The translations under genes and the position numbers were made by a program. Of a DNA stretch of 64,000 bases, positions 1 to 12,516 are shown one piece after another (position 1 is the first letter of the stretch; every line of letters starts with the position of its first letter). The notes under the pieces were generated by a model that was given only the letters and a program-made list of their open reading frames with translations, did no database searches and was not told where the DNA came from. The DNA is taken from the NCBI GenBank assembly GCA_009731375.1, contig BJOX01000357.1, forward strand, positions 136,306 to 200,305. The letters are read 5' to 3'. Origin of the DNA: Paulinella micropora. Lineage: Eukaryota > Cercozoa > Imbricatea > Euglyphida.

Positions 1-1820
1 CGCGAGGAGCGTGCGAAGTAGTTCCATACCGAGGCCAAAGACCTGCCAAACTAAGTTGTCGTCAACAAATAGAATCTTACGGCACGTCTCGACTGCCTCT
101 TGTGGGAGGGTATGGTCCGGGACGCAGACTGTGGACAAGGTCTTGCGGCATGGGCAGGGCAAATGGCTTACGAAGGGCGAACATGTCACGCGCGACGGCC
201 GGAGAGCGTTCAGCAGAGGGGATGACAAGCCACCTTTTTATAATATATATCACTTTTCCTTCTCATTGCTCAGTTCGAGTTTCCACCGTCCAGCCCCAAA
301 GAGTTTCAAGGATTTAATAATAATAATATAATCTTTTCGACCAGAGTTGAACCGGCAAAAGCAAGATAGCGGCTGGGGCTCGGAACTGGGAAGCTAAGAG
401 CGCGGCAAAGAGCGGGGGAGCGGCCCCGGAGCCGCAGCGCGCGGGGGGCGGCGCAACAACTGTGACCTTTTACTGCGTCATCACATGATATATTATTATT
501 ATTATTAATATTAATATATTAATATATAAGTAAAGTTGGTGAGCGGGACATAAAGTTAGTATAGAGTTAGTGCATATAGTTGGTAGAGCGGGTCCGTTAT
601 TTTCTGAATAGTGCTACAAATATTTACCATCATGCGAGGTTAGTAGCATAAGGTAGGTGGGGCCGTTATTAATATTATTCCTAAATAAGGGGAGCAATGA
701 ACAATTTATTAATAATGTATTTAGTCATACCGGCCCACCCCAATGATAATTACCTATTTTACCTATATCACTCTAAGTGTAACGGTGAACTCAAAGCTTC
801 GGCGGTTTGGGGGTGTGGCGCTTAGTGACGTGTTGATTATCCTATATCTCTAATAAAGTAAAGTCCGACCCTCTCGTTGTCCAGTGGTGAACTCTTCCAA
901 TTTCTATCTCTTCGCCTTCCCACTCAGCCCTATGACTCGGAGTGGCAGCACTGTGGCTGCTGTGGCAAGTATTTTATATATTAATTAAAACAGTGCTGTA
1001 GGCGCAGATAGGTAAATATGCGATCTTTTCTTATACCCCTATACACAGTGATGTATAGAAGAGCTATATCTCTTTAAGATGTAGTTATATCCATTTTTAT
1101 TTATATACTTTTGAGCCGGTTGAAAACGATAATATTACGATTCATAACCGGTACTACTTTTTTAAGCCTATAATATTATCGTTAGGGGTGACACTGGGAA
1201 ATGCCTCTCTTTTCCCTTTTTGTTGCTTGGCTCTGACAGCCTCTCTCCTACATTTTCCGCCATACTGGTTTCCTCTCTTTGTGGAGGAGGAATATTAGGT
1301 TATTTTCAGAGTGCTGTGGAATTGGAAGGATAAATACCCCGGCTTACATTAAATAATATCTTTTGATTAGAACCGACAAAAGTGGAGTCCCAGCCTAGAT
1401 TTTCATATCCTCCAAATTTCAAATTCAGCAATTTGAAAAATAGCCACTCCCCTAAGCAAAGCAAGAAGGAAAGGTAGTGGAGGAGTGTAGGAAAAGAGTT
1501 GGGGAGGTGTTAGCAGCTTGCAGTGCACAAAAACAACAGTGAAATCTTGCACAGAGGCCCATAAAGCGGCACGACAAGACACTCGTTGTGTGTACGATTT
1601 TGACNNNNNNNNNNGCGACGGTTGTGTGTACGATTTTGACACCTCAACAGTGTGATTGGAGTGTGTAAGGTGCATAGAAAGGTACTCAGTGGGACAGAAA
1701 CATTAGGGGGTTCACTGGTGTGATTGTCGATACATTGTCGAGCCGGAGGAGTGCTTAACAAACACACACAAGGAGAAGGAAAACACCCTCCTATCAATTC
1801 TGTCAACACTCCTACACGTA
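1..1820. other. AT-rich region without a recognisable gene
   Basis: I see no convincing coding sequence. The stretch alternates AT-rich runs (for example around 490-530 and 1080-1190) with short GC-rich patches (about 410-460). It could be the LTR or flank of the degenerate element that follows, but I found no second LTR copy to prove that. Short open frames at 11-331 and 1403-1809 lack recognisable motifs and are most likely chance. Confidence 0.4.
1585..1640 (+). repeat. 20-bp direct repeat flanking a 10-N gap
   Basis: The 20 bases at 1585-1604 recur exactly at 1621-1640, on either side of the run of ten N at 1605-1614. Repeated contig ends beside a fixed-length gap usually mean that two contigs overlap and were not merged. 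Confidence 0.8.
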
Positions 1821-2182
1821 TACCTATACATACTCCTCACGAGGAGAATAACCAACAATTACACGCTCTAACTCTTGTTTGTACTGCCACAAACACGTAA
1901 CACACACAAACGTTGTTGACACGTCAATACGTGCAACGAGGCAGAAGAAAAACAAACAAACAACACACATACAGAATCCTATTCCTTTGGCATAAAACCT
2001 GTTTAGACAAACAACACCCATCCCACACCAAAGAAGGTAGCCATCTCTCAAAGGGGTGGTAGGCCAGTCTATTAAGACATAGGCCGGGGGAATTGAGTGT
2101 AAATTGAAGACAGGGAGGCTAAAAAGGAGTGTGTTTTGGGAACAATTTTTATTTTTGTTCACAAACAACGAAACACACACCC

Positions 2183-2508
2183 CACATCACACTCAAACAC
2201 TCCAAACGTGTTGTGTGGTGTCACCCAGGTCAGCAAGGACAAGAACTCGGATACCGAGTGGCTCCCAAGACATCAACGACAAGTGTGTGAAGAGTCACCA
2301 GCACTCGGTACACACACAGGTATACACACTCTCGTAGACACACGGACGAGACACACACCTCACATCACACCCAAGCACTAACAACGTGTGTGTGGTGCCA
2401 AATAGGTCACCAAGAACAAAAAAAAAAAAAAAAAAAAACTCGGGCACCTAGCAACTCACAAGGCATCAGCCGTTGTTGTGTGAAGAGTCAGCAGCACTCG
2501 GTACACAC
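2183..2508 (+). repeat. Imperfect tandem repeat in element 1 leader
   Basis: Two related copies, 2183-2328 and 2361-2508 (period about 178), each run from a CACATCAC motif to a CACTCGGTACACAC motif. A run of about twenty A interrupts copy 2. The surrounding 1.8-2.9 kb is rich in CA/GTGT and lies directly upstream of the element 1 gag, so it is probably its untranslated leader; that placement is inference. Confidence 0.6.
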
Positions 2509-3090
2509 AAACACATACACACACACGAGAACACTCACAAACACACCCCCCATAACTCAAAAAGGCAAAGCTTCGGTTGGTTTTTGAGTTGGGAAAGGTT
2601 CTTTCACAAAAGGACAATAACAGTGACCTATTGGGCTGAGCCCAGAAAGGATCATTGAAAACCTTTTTGAACGATTCTTGATCGTGTACGCACGAGGGTG
2701 GAGTAAGGTTGCTAACCGACTTGTTTGTGAAGCACAAGTGTGGTGTACTTTGTCAGGGTGCACACGTACACATCGTCTGGCTTGGCAGAAGGAACAGCAA
2801 GGCTTCCTCCGACAGAGGGGGAGGGTGAGTCCACCAATTCCTTGACTGTTATTTGTTGATTGTTGTGTTGGGTGTGAGTTGGTTGTCGTGTTGTATAACA
2901 TCATGCGACACAAGCAGTGACGACACAGCGAACAGAACACACGACAACAAAAAAAAAGACAAACACAACAGCACACTTACACAACACGAGAACATACGAC
3001 TCCATCTGCTCGTTTCGACCCTTCAGGGGCACACTGAACATGGCGTGGATAGGCTCTAAAACGAGATCATCCATCGCTATAAAACTCGAC

Positions 3091-6000
3091 ATGTCTGACG
3101 AAGCAGACGGTAACGACACGCCCGCCACAGGCGGCGGTTTTACCACTCCCGCAAGGGGAGGAGGACGAGCACAGGAGGAACCTGTCCCTCGCTCCCCATG
3201 GAGAGGGCCCGACAATGGGTTGGTAATTCCGGCTCGTGCAATTCAAACGAAGGTGGTGCTGGACCGATACCGAGGCCCAGCCGAGGGATGGCCAGGCAAC
3301 CCTCAAGATGACGAGGAACATGGGACAAACCCAAACGACAACTCGATGCATCTTTTCCCGAATAATATGTACGAGGAGGCAACTTGGTACAGGTGTATGT
3401 TCAAGGAACTCTCGATACAAGGGGCTATTGGACTAATGCATTTGTTCAATCCGAGCCTTACTGCAAATGGTACCGCTACCATACATCAGGTTATGGACCT
3501 CTACAGGGTTCTAGCAACCGTGCGTGACTCCTTATTAGACGAAGCGTGGCAGATAAACCACCAAAGGTACCCAGCGCTGCTAAATACCTTATTCGTCGAG
3601 AAAAAGGATCTGCAACCCTGTTTCACTTTTCACACAGAACCCAGATAAAGAACTAGCTACAGACACAAAGTGGCCCAACTCGGCAGGGTTGCTGGTGTTT
3701 ATCTCGGAGATACAAGCTTGGAATATAGTTTCAGCACGAAACCTGAGTGCCGCGGTTGCAATTTGGAATCTCACCCTCACAGAGCACAAAAGCTGGAAGA
3801 AACAGCTTCTCCCCTCTGAGGACGATTCAACAGCAGCTGCCCAAGCCCGGGACACCCTTAACGAGCTGCTTGATACAATCGAACAGCATCAGTGGACCTG
3901 GGTGAGTAGGATGGCAACGAAGTTCAAATATTTCAAGGCCACCATGGTGTTTGAGAAGGCTATTAGAGGTGGTAAGGCGGTGGAGAAGAAAATCGCTCCC
4001 CATCCGGCAGTAAAGCGCTATTGGTGCAACTTCCTCGCTATGTGCGAGTTAGTAGCACAGACCATCAGTGACATCCTCCGACTTTGCCTAGCGAACGAGG
4101 TTCATGTCACATATGGCAATGATGGCAGAGCAACTGTCGTCCCAGAGGGAACGACATTCGTCTTCTTTCACAAGGCGGTAGTTGTCCCGCTCCAGGGAAA
4201 CCAAGGGGGTGGCGGACACAACCGACCTTCAAACACCACGGAAGAACAAAAGAAAGCGAACGACAAATTGGTCGAACGAGCTCTGACTCGGCTTGACAAG
4301 GCCACAACTTTTGACTATGGCAAGTATAACCCGCAAGTCAATATTGATTATGGCGAAGGTATCTTGCTTTTGTTGGGCTATACGTGTCTAGACAGCACGA
4401 TTGGACAGCTCAGTCTAATCGCTGCAGACGCTAAACAGATGTTAGCCAACAAAGCCAGTCGTTGGGCATCCCAAGACTTGTTAACGCACAAATGGCCACA
4501 ATAGGATGAGGAAGCGGGCCGACTGATTCAAGGGGGACAATTGAAGCCTCCCGGCCGACCTCATTACCTGCTCGAACAATTTGTAAAGGGGGCCAACTGG
4601 GGTTTCATGTGCGACCCTGTTATCGTCGCCGACCTGGTGTCGGCAATGGCACAACGTATGTGGAAGCCTGTGCCACACAACGAAATCGTGGACCTTCCAC
4701 AAAAGCTGATTACGCCCCTAGTTCGCGCTGATTTGGCGATGTTACTAGTGGCAGTCCTTAAGGGCATCGCTAGAGCAACGACCACCAAAGGCCGAACAAC
4801 GGGGAAAAGATACATTCGCAACGTCTTGTCACAGGCACAGGATGCCGATGACCGCGCATTCTCGTTTCAGAGTTTTCGCGTTGACCGATTGGTCGAAGTA
4901 TCAGCGTGGGATGCAACTTTTGTGAAGAGGATCTTCGGCTCTAAAGCGAACAAGGACGAACGTATGCGGCGGGCAAACATCTTGCTGCAGGCCATGCAGG
5001 CTGTGGGATTGTCGTTGCCTGATCATCAGGCCAAGGCAAACGAACCACAGTTCGACATACTGTCCTTCGTCACATCCACCTCATGGGGAGACCACTCTTA
5101 TACGGGGTCCAGCTCCTATCAGAGATCCCCCTCGAGTTCACCTAACCCATACTGGCCATCGTCGTCGAGCTCATCGAGCTCCTCGAACCCGTATTGGGGC
5201 CAGGGGCCGCGACATTCTCCAAACCCATACGCATCTACATCTTCTCCAGCGGGGGGTAGCCCTAACCCATATGCCCAACAATCTACTTCGGGGTTTCATT
5301 CTCCACCACCGGTGGGCTTGACATCGCCACCGCATACGTACCAAGCACCACAGTTTACCATGCCCATGTACTCACCACCGCCCATACCACCCCCCATGTT
5401 ACCTCCCACACCACCGCCGGTTAGCCAGACACAAGGGGCCCCGCCCCCACGTCAGCCGGCGACAAAGAAAAAGAAAACACGTACAATCCCACGGCAAACC
5501 AATCAACCTCTCAGCTCATTAGCCATCGACCCTGGTCCGGCTGGATGCCCGTACGGGGTACAGAGGTTAGACGACCTTGGCAACCCGCCAACGGTCAAGT
5601 CTAATACTTTGTGTGATTATTTTCACCACGCACTGGCTTTTAACTGCTTACCAGAACGTCGATTTTGGGTGTGGCCTTGCCTCATGGGAAAGTCGTGTCA
5701 ACGATGGCACACATTCCCGGGCACCCCACAGCACCCAATAGCGATGAGGCGGTATATACGCAGATACAAGGCGGGAGAGTCGAAGGTCAAGAGACCGGAA
5801 GATGGCGATTGGGTGCCTTGCCCGAAACAGCAGGCACACATGAACTTGCCATTCCCGGACGTTGATGAACACGGACGGGTCTCTCTGATGCCAAACGGGC
5901 ACGTGGCGAGTTGGTGCGCCGCCTTCGATGCGGAAGCCGAAATGCTCAAGAGCCAATTCCCGGCGGCCGACAAGTTCGCGGCATACATGCCCGGTCAGGA

Positions 6001-6706
6001 GACACTCCTGAGCCAGATGGGTAAGCCCACAGCACGCAAACGCAAACACAAACGCAAGCAACGCGTCACATGTGTTGTGCAGGCCAAGGCCAGCCAGCAG
6101 GACACAAGTCCTCCAAGAAGCGCAAATTCAAGTCCTAGACAATCAATGGAAAGGACACACCCCGGGGCACGTAAGCGGGTGCGTTTTGCACACCCGTTGG
6201 AAACGATAGCCACCGCAGAGGGTGATGGACTAGTTGTCGGGACAGGCGCAGTAGTAACAGAAACACTAGTTAATAGGGTGATGGTAACGGAGGCCACACC
6301 AACGCCAGGTCAGGTGACACAAGCCGATATTGAGTCACCGACGGCTAGGGTTGCTGTGTCCCCACCCGCACCAGTAGTAGATAAGACAGTAAGAATGGAG
6401 GCTACACCAACGCCAGGTCAGGTGACACAAGTCAGTATCGAGTCACCGACGGCTAGGGTTGCTGTGCCCCCTTCTACACCGCAAGTAGATAGTTTTGCGG
6501 GGGTCACAGACCCCTCGATCACAGTCAATAGTACTGCTACGGCAGGGGTGAGCGCAGAGATAACAGAGGGGCACAACAGTAGTCGTGGCCGTACACCTTC
6601 ACCTGAGGTATCCGCAATAATGTACAGGCGGACCCTCACCCATCTCCACCCGAAGACGATGTCGCACAGGCGGCTAGTGAGGATGATGGTAAAATGGACG
6701 GGCTAA
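3091..6706 (+). pseudogene. Broken gag of Ty3/gypsy-type element 1
   Basis: This region codes for a Gag-like protein but is interrupted. Coding starts most plausibly at the ATG at 3091 (a more upstream ATG lies in CA-rich leader). It stays in one frame to 3648, then continues in another frame from about 3602 to a TAG at 4502-4504, and the same frame goes on open from 4505 to 6706. One frameshift and one in-frame stop therefore separate the parts. The C-terminal half has Asn-Pro-Tyr repeats (about 5140-5280), a proline-rich tract, and at 5645-5713 a C-x10-C-x5-C-x3-H pattern, which is a CCCH zinc finger. Retroelement Gags normally carry CCHC knuckles, so this is unusual. Pol follows in an overlapping frame. 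Sequencing error cannot be excluded for either break. Confidence 0.65.
6290..6488 (+). repeat. In-frame duplication in element 1 gag C-terminus
   Basis: Two adjacent copies of about 100 bp (from about 6290 and 6396) encode the same peptide with small changes, both containing TPTPGQVTQ and IESPTARVAV. The repeat lies in a disordered Pro/Thr/Val-rich tail shortly before pol. Confidence 0.75.
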
Positions 6707-9625
6707 GTTGCCGTGTCCGCACAGCGGACATTTGCGTAAGCAAGGCAGGTTCCTTCCCAGTCGCCTCACTACAGAAAACAGCCCTTTTTGAGAACAAGGT
6801 GGTTAACATTAAAGCCAGGGCAAAACAACAAATAGCACCTCAGCGGTCTTTGCTCGGTCGTGGTGTTCGACTAGCCCCGGGAACGGTGGCCAGTTCCGAT
6901 ATTAATCACCCGAATATACCGCATATTGACCATGCACTCCCCCCACACACAGACAACATATATACTGCATCACCATTCACAGCACAGAATTCTGTAGTGC
7001 TCCCGGGCCCACGGAATTGCCCAAGCGTTGCTCCGGCGGTAGTTAGCCAGATGGGACTAACACCCTTGGTGGACGCGGACAAGCTTGGCGATGCACAACG
7101 CCGGATGGCACGCAGGTATGCTGAGATGGCACTGCAACAAGCCCTCATGTCGACAGCCGAACCCCAGGACCTCCCTGCAGCGGAGGCAAGGGACATGAGC
7201 TACACCCGTCTATTTTGGCGGGAGCTCAACGCCCACCTGGACACCGGTAACGATAGCATGGCACAAATCACCTTCGCGGGAAAAAGATTTATAGATAAAT
7301 TCGGAAAGTTATTCGATTTCACGCGCGAAGGGAAGCTCGGATATATCCGGGGTGCTAACGACGGAAGAAGTGCGATCGTTGGTCGTATACCGTTGACGGT
7401 GGAATTCCCGACTGGCATGACGTACACAATACACGTCTTGGTAGTGCCAGATTTCCCAGGAACGATAGTGCTGGGTAAACCTGATCTGAAGATGATGGAA
7501 GCTCAGCTTTTATTAGGGCAGGATGTAATTAAGTATGGAAGGGGCCGACATGTGGCGGAATACCCCATACTTAACCCTAGTCCAGAACGTCCGGTAGATC
7601 ATCCGTATAGGGGGAGAGCGCAGGTGACCTTGATCCCGCCCGCACCCCCCATACCGCATGGTATACGGACACAGCAGCGTGTTACGCCCGCTGGCACAGC
7701 ATGGGTATACACGAATGTTTATGTCCCGGAGCTGACCGGCCCATGGGCGGGCTTCGAGGATTTAGCAGCTGAGCGCGAGGCCCAAATCTTGCTGCTGCGG
7801 AAGCAGGATGAATCATGGCACGGCTTTGACCAAACCTACGTGTATGGGGGTGGGCAGAAACGGCCACATGAATTCATAAGGGTCAAATCGAGCTTGGTTT
7901 TCCATGCATCTAAACGCCTCACAGAGGACGATAATGTGATGGAAAAGTTAAAACTATGGTACAAGGGATCGGAGCCTATACAGCCCGAGAACCTGTCGAA
8001 GGTGCCGAAACTTCTGGCTGACAGGTTGGATCGGGGCGAAGACATCACCATTATACTCCCGATACACCCCACCGTGATGTGGTGGAGGGATGTATTGGAT
8101 AGGGTGGTCGATGACCCGATACCGATACCTAGTCGACAGGCTAAACCACTCATGGCATTCCGATTAGGATCAAGGCAGGATGGTCTGGCATACAGAACCA
8201 AACTACTGACCCGAAAGGTAGATGACATGCGGGAGATTGCCTTTCAGATCTTTCCGGGGTTCTTTCACAAGTCGGCAGCGAAACAATACGCCGATATGTT
8301 AATAGAACTTCAGGAATTTGCAACATGGGACAACCAGTCCACCACGCGATACCCAGGCAGGGACGCGAAGGATGAGGTTGAGGATCCGGACTCCATCTTA
8401 GAGTACCCGGATGACCCGAGAGACCAGAAACCGGTCGAAGAGATCATCGACGAAGTCGTGGCACGACAGTCAGGGTCACCAGACTTTGTTCGGGGTCTCA
8501 AGGCTCAGTTTCTGAAGAATAAGACACTGTTTGGACCCCTTGTAGCCGGCGGGGTGACGCACACCGCTGCTAAGATAGAGCGACAAGTGGGACAGACGAT
8601 GCCTCGTCTCCGCGGATCGCGCCTCAGTTACAAGGAGGAGCAGATCTGCGAGGAAATGATCCAAGATATGTTGGCTAAACGGCTAATAGAACCGTCATGG
8701 TCGGAGTACCGATCACCGGTTCGGCTTGCGCCAAAGCCGGATGGCAAGCGATTTTGCATCAACTACACGAGGCTCAATAAGATCATCAAGAGCGTCGAGG
8801 CACCAATATCCCGTATGCGGGATGGCCTCAACCGACTCCGGGATGCTAAGTTCTTTACAAAGCTAGCCTTGAAGAATGGATTCTGGAACATCCCTTTGGA
8901 TGTGGAGAGTCGGGCACTGACGGCCTTCGCCGTCAGCGGGAGACTGTACCAGTGGACAGTCCTCCCGATGGGATTGAAAATCGCCCCGGCTATCTTTCAG
9001 GATTGCATGAATCAAGCTCTGTCCGACCCGAAGTACGGTGATCCGAAGTCACCGAAACTTACGGACATACTAACCAGTATAACTTTTGTTACATCGATGA
9101 TATCGTTATTTATTCAAAGACAGAAGCGGAGCACCTGGCTCACGTGTCGGACATCTTGAGACGCCTAGAAGCCTTCGGCCTCAGGTTGAACCTAGAGAAG
9201 TGTTCGTTCGCTAAGGACCACATCGATTATCTAGGGTACAGAGTCAAGGATGGGGTAATAGTGTTGAAGCCGGAGAAGCGGGACGCTATCCGTTCCCTTC
9301 CACGCCCAAACACACGCACAGCGCTGCACTCCTTCCTCTGTATGGCACAGGTGTACTCGGAATTTATCCCGAACTTCCAGGACTTTGTCAAACCATTACG
9401 GGACTTCTGCCTTCACGGCGACCCGGATGGCAAATGGCCGCCAAAGGCGGCGGAGGTATACACGAAGCTAAAGGAGGCGTTGACACGAGACCCCCTCACA
9501 GAGGGCGGATCGGTCTTGGTTCTCCCCGACTTTGAGAAGCGTTTTGTGGTAGCACCCGACGCGTCGAAATACGCGGTCGGGGCCGTCTTACAACAATACG
9601 ACTCTGACCACTCAAACTTTAGCTT
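6607..9625 (+). pseudogene. Broken pol of element 1 (protease, RT, partial RNase H)
   Basis: The frame is open from 6607 to 9159 and overlaps the gag frame by 100 nt in the -1 register. In order it shows: a retropepsin-like region (LDTGNDSMA at 7237-7263, then a strand-rich segment ending VLGKPDL); a conserved linker with ILPIHP and DDPIPIPSRQ near 8040-8140; and RT blocks (FCINYTRLNK, LKNGFWNIPL, LPMGLKIAPAIFQ). The catalytic YIDD is at 9090-9101 but in the next frame, so a frameshift lies near 9060-9080. The second frame continues through the RT thumb into RNase H (FVVAPDASKYAVGAVLQQ, about 9540-9600) and then loses similarity at about 9625, where sequence of another element begins. No integrase is present. 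The copy is dead as assembled. Confidence 0.8.
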
Positions 9626-9687
9626 TCTGATCTCCCTCAATCGCCGGTGGCGCCGCTCGGTCGCCGATTCTATTGGCGCAGCCATCA

Positions 9688-10002
9688 TGAGGATGCTGCT
9701 GCCACCGAAACATACCCAATTACGGGTAAGAGACGGCTGGGCACTGCTTGACGAGGACTGCTCGCCACTACCAGAGGCGTACTGGCCGCTGCACTACCAG
9801 AGGCCGTGCTGGCCGTCGCATCTCCCGAGGACGTACTAGCCGCCGCGTCTCCCAAGGCCGCGTTATCACCCACCGGCGCGTCTGGGTTGGCACTATCCGC
9901 ACCAGTCACAACCGGTGTGATCGCCGGAGGGATTATGGGGCCTGTCGCAGCCTCACGGGGCACCTCGCTCTCGATAGTCGGAGCTGCCGGCGGGGACGGT
10001 TG
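9688..10002 (-). other. In-frame continuation after the element 4 stop
   Basis: After the TGA that ends the gag-like ORF, the same - strand frame stays open for about 105 codons until a TGA at 9685-9687. It encodes a Pro/Ala/Ser/Thr-rich tail with short repeats (ASTSSGDA, ASTASGSA). It may be the start of a pol region that was cut off by the junction with element 1 at about 9.63-9.69 kb. No enzymatic motif is visible. Confidence 0.3.
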
Positions 10003-11138
10003 TCAAGCTGTGTCAAAAGTCACAGCACGAGCGGGGGCAGAACGGGGGCAGGAAGGAAGGAGAGGAGTCCCCTCTCCGGGCGGGTCTGCTCCGCGTTCGG
10101 GTGAGAAAGCGAACATATTTGTCGCCCTCGAGTCGTCCTCGTCCTCATCCTCCTCCTCACGTGGTTGTCGTCCCTGTAAAGGGAAAACAAAAACCGAGCC
10201 TTCGTTTCCATACCGGTAGTCCGAAGGGGAGGCGAAAGATCCTGGCAAGCTTGGGCTACGTCGAGCAAATCTCGGGGTCGGAACTGAGCCGTATCCCGAG
10301 GCTTGTGAGGATAGTTGCCCCACAGAAGCACGTCTCGGTCGAGAAAACAGAGATCGCTGTGCTTCGGAGCCGCCTGTGGGGCCCAAACTACTTTCCGCCG
10401 GGCGGAAGCTTCGACCCGCAAAGGATGGGAGGGCCCCACCTGTTTGTCGCATGCCTGTCGCTGGAAATCTCACCGGAGTGGGAGCAGCCAAAGGTCGCCT
10501 TGCCAAAGGCCTCAACGCCGACGACGATGATGACGCTGCTGGCAATGTAGCCGCTGCCGTAGCCGAAGGCATCGTCGTCGTCGTAGTCGTTGTCGCAGCT
10601 GTCGGCGGAGGACGCGACATACCCAGTATGGGGGCCCCCGTGCCTGTAGGTCCCGCTCCCAGCCCGTAACGCAAAGAGCTGGGGACATAATCCGGGGTCA
10701 AGGCCCAACCAACCTTCTTGGCAAGGTCATTATATAGGCTAATAGCCAAATCCCTTTCACCTCTAAAGGCAGTCCACTTATGGAAGACAGAGGGATCTAC
10801 CCAATAATCCACTAGCTGCTCTAAGGGGTGCATGGGGATGAAGGGCTCCTCCTCAAGGTTGAGGAGGCCATCCTTCACTGCCTTCGCTAAGAGGGGGCAA
10901 AGATCTTTATCAAGAGTTGTGAGGACGACCTTAATGAAGTGGGCTCTGCTGATCCCATCCGTCTGAGGGGAAAGCTTCTTGGCCGAACCGTCCTTGATAG
11001 CCTTGCGGTACGTCTCCATGAAGGGGACCTTGAGGGTCGTGCGTAGCGTGCGAGCAATGTTGAGGCATTCTTCGCGATGGTAGACCTCCTTAGAGACCAG
11101 GTCGTAATTGGGGCGAGGAAACGAGTTTGGAAGACTCA
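10003..11138 (-). CDS. Gag-like ORF of a second element type (element 4)
   Basis: An uninterrupted - strand frame of about 380 residues starts best at the ATG at 11136-11138, in a favourable context (G at -3), rather than at the more upstream in-frame ATG. The N-terminal 170 residues look folded and helical and include a patch of acidic and Trp/Tyr residues (LEQLVDYWVDPSVFHKW). The rest is Ala/Ser/Pro/Thr-rich with an acidic run (EEEDEDEDD) and ends RAVTFDTA. I recognise no domain. Its position, fused directly to the broken end of element 1 and followed in frame by another open stretch after one TGA, suggests a retroelement gag. A lineage-specific host gene is the alternative. The Ala/Ser tract coincides with trinucleotide repeats. 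Confidence 0.45.
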
Positions 11139-12393
11139 TTTCTTCACTCCTATACGTAACAAAAAAAGACCGACCGTGTAGCAAAAAGGTCTGGAATTTT
11201 CAAAGGAGACCTTGTGCGATGTTTTCTTTACGGGGCTTTTGCTGGAGGGACTGTCCTATGTATGCAGGAGGCTTGTGCAGACTTGAATAGACTTGAACAG
11301 ACTTGAACAAGTATGCACAGACTTGAATACATAGTACAGGATCGCCTCTTCTGCGTGTGGTGAGCATGCATAAAGGTCACCATGACCGGCCACACATAGA
11401 CAGGTGAACTAGCTGTCATGTGTAGGTGAAATGGCAGACCTTGTGCGATGTTCGCTGTTGGTGTTTCCAAAGCAGGTAGGAGTTCCCCAATTCGAGCTGT
11501 CGAAAGCACACACAAAGTGTGACTCTTCCAAAAATAAAGGGAAATTCGAATTGTAAGTCTTGACTAGCCTCCTGTATGGAAATTGCCAACCGGCATTCAA
11601 ATGAATACACACACAGCTGTCATTTGTTCTTAAAATACTTCTAAGAACTGAGAGGATACCAAAAGACGCTGGTATGGTAAATTCCAGTTTATTTAGTACA
11701 CTTGTTGACAGACTACTTGTCCCTTGCGAAACAATTACAAATTCTGAGAAATAACGATAAAAATTCAAGTACTACATGTGTTGTGTTGTAGCTGAAGTTA
11801 TTCAAGTCAGTCTGAGAAAAATAAAAGTAAATATCATGATGTTGTATATTGCCATTTTATTGACTTGTTTTACCACTTTACTTGGAGTATTCAAGTTGGA
11901 AACCGTAAATACTGTCAACTTCAGGAAATAAAGTAATGACTGGAACCGGAAAAAGCGTCCAAAGGAATAAAAGTTTCAGATATAAAGACAATAGTCAAGC
12001 TTTTCTAAAAAGCTTGTAGGTAAAGGGAAATAAATTGATCTGTTAACGTGACGGCAGTTGACGTAACAACTACAAGTTATGAAAGTTGATAAATAAATGG
12101 ATAAATGAAGTGCCGGAACTAAAAATAGAAGTGTAAACTTGAAGTAAAAACTTGAAGAAAGTTTAACGAAATATTAATGTTTCTGTCCGGTACGGTATTC
12201 ATTCCGATAATTCCAGCTTTCTAATAAAAAACTTGAAAAACAGTCTCTAACAAAAAAATGTTAAAAACTAGTTACGTAAAAAGTGCTCCCGTTTTATCGT
12301 GGCAACGCTTAAAATATATTTAAAAATATATGTTCCAGTCTTCCGTTTCCGTTCAATCAGTCATGGTGGATATAATCATCATCTAAAGTCATC
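11139..12393. other. Non-coding flank with short direct repeats
   Basis: No gene is recognised. AGACTTGAA-type words recur four times near 11277-11330. The part from 11.8 to 12.39 kb is AT-rich and full of ACTTGAA words. It separates element 4 from the LTR remnant of element 2. Confidence 0.4.
11207..11452 (+). repeat. 17-bp direct repeat, copies 229 bp apart
   Basis: The 17 bases at 11207-11223 recur exactly at 11436-11452 (AGACCTTGTGCGATGTT). They may mark repeated leader or LTR sequence of element 4; nothing else supports that. Confidence 0.5.
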
Positions 12394-12516
12394 TGTAATG
12401 CCCCCAACGATAGCTCGTAAAAAGTCGGTAACACAACCAAACACAGTCCTCAAAAGATGAGAATGATGTCTCGTTATATTAGCTCAGTGAAGCCAAAAAA
12501 GGAAGACGGCAACAGA
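12394..12516 (-). mobile_element. 3' LTR remnant of element 2
   Basis: The first ~120 bases match the LTR at 20354 with only a few changes, starting at the same TGTAATGCCCCC terminus. Similarity ends near 12516 at a CAACAGA word, where the integrase coding sequence begins. Confidence 0.85.

Noticed and set aside
6607-6706. Programmed -1 frameshift between gag and pol of element 1
   Set aside because: The frames overlap in the -1 register, but I find no X-XXY-YYZ heptamer in the overlap. The element has other frameshifts, so mutation is the simpler reading.
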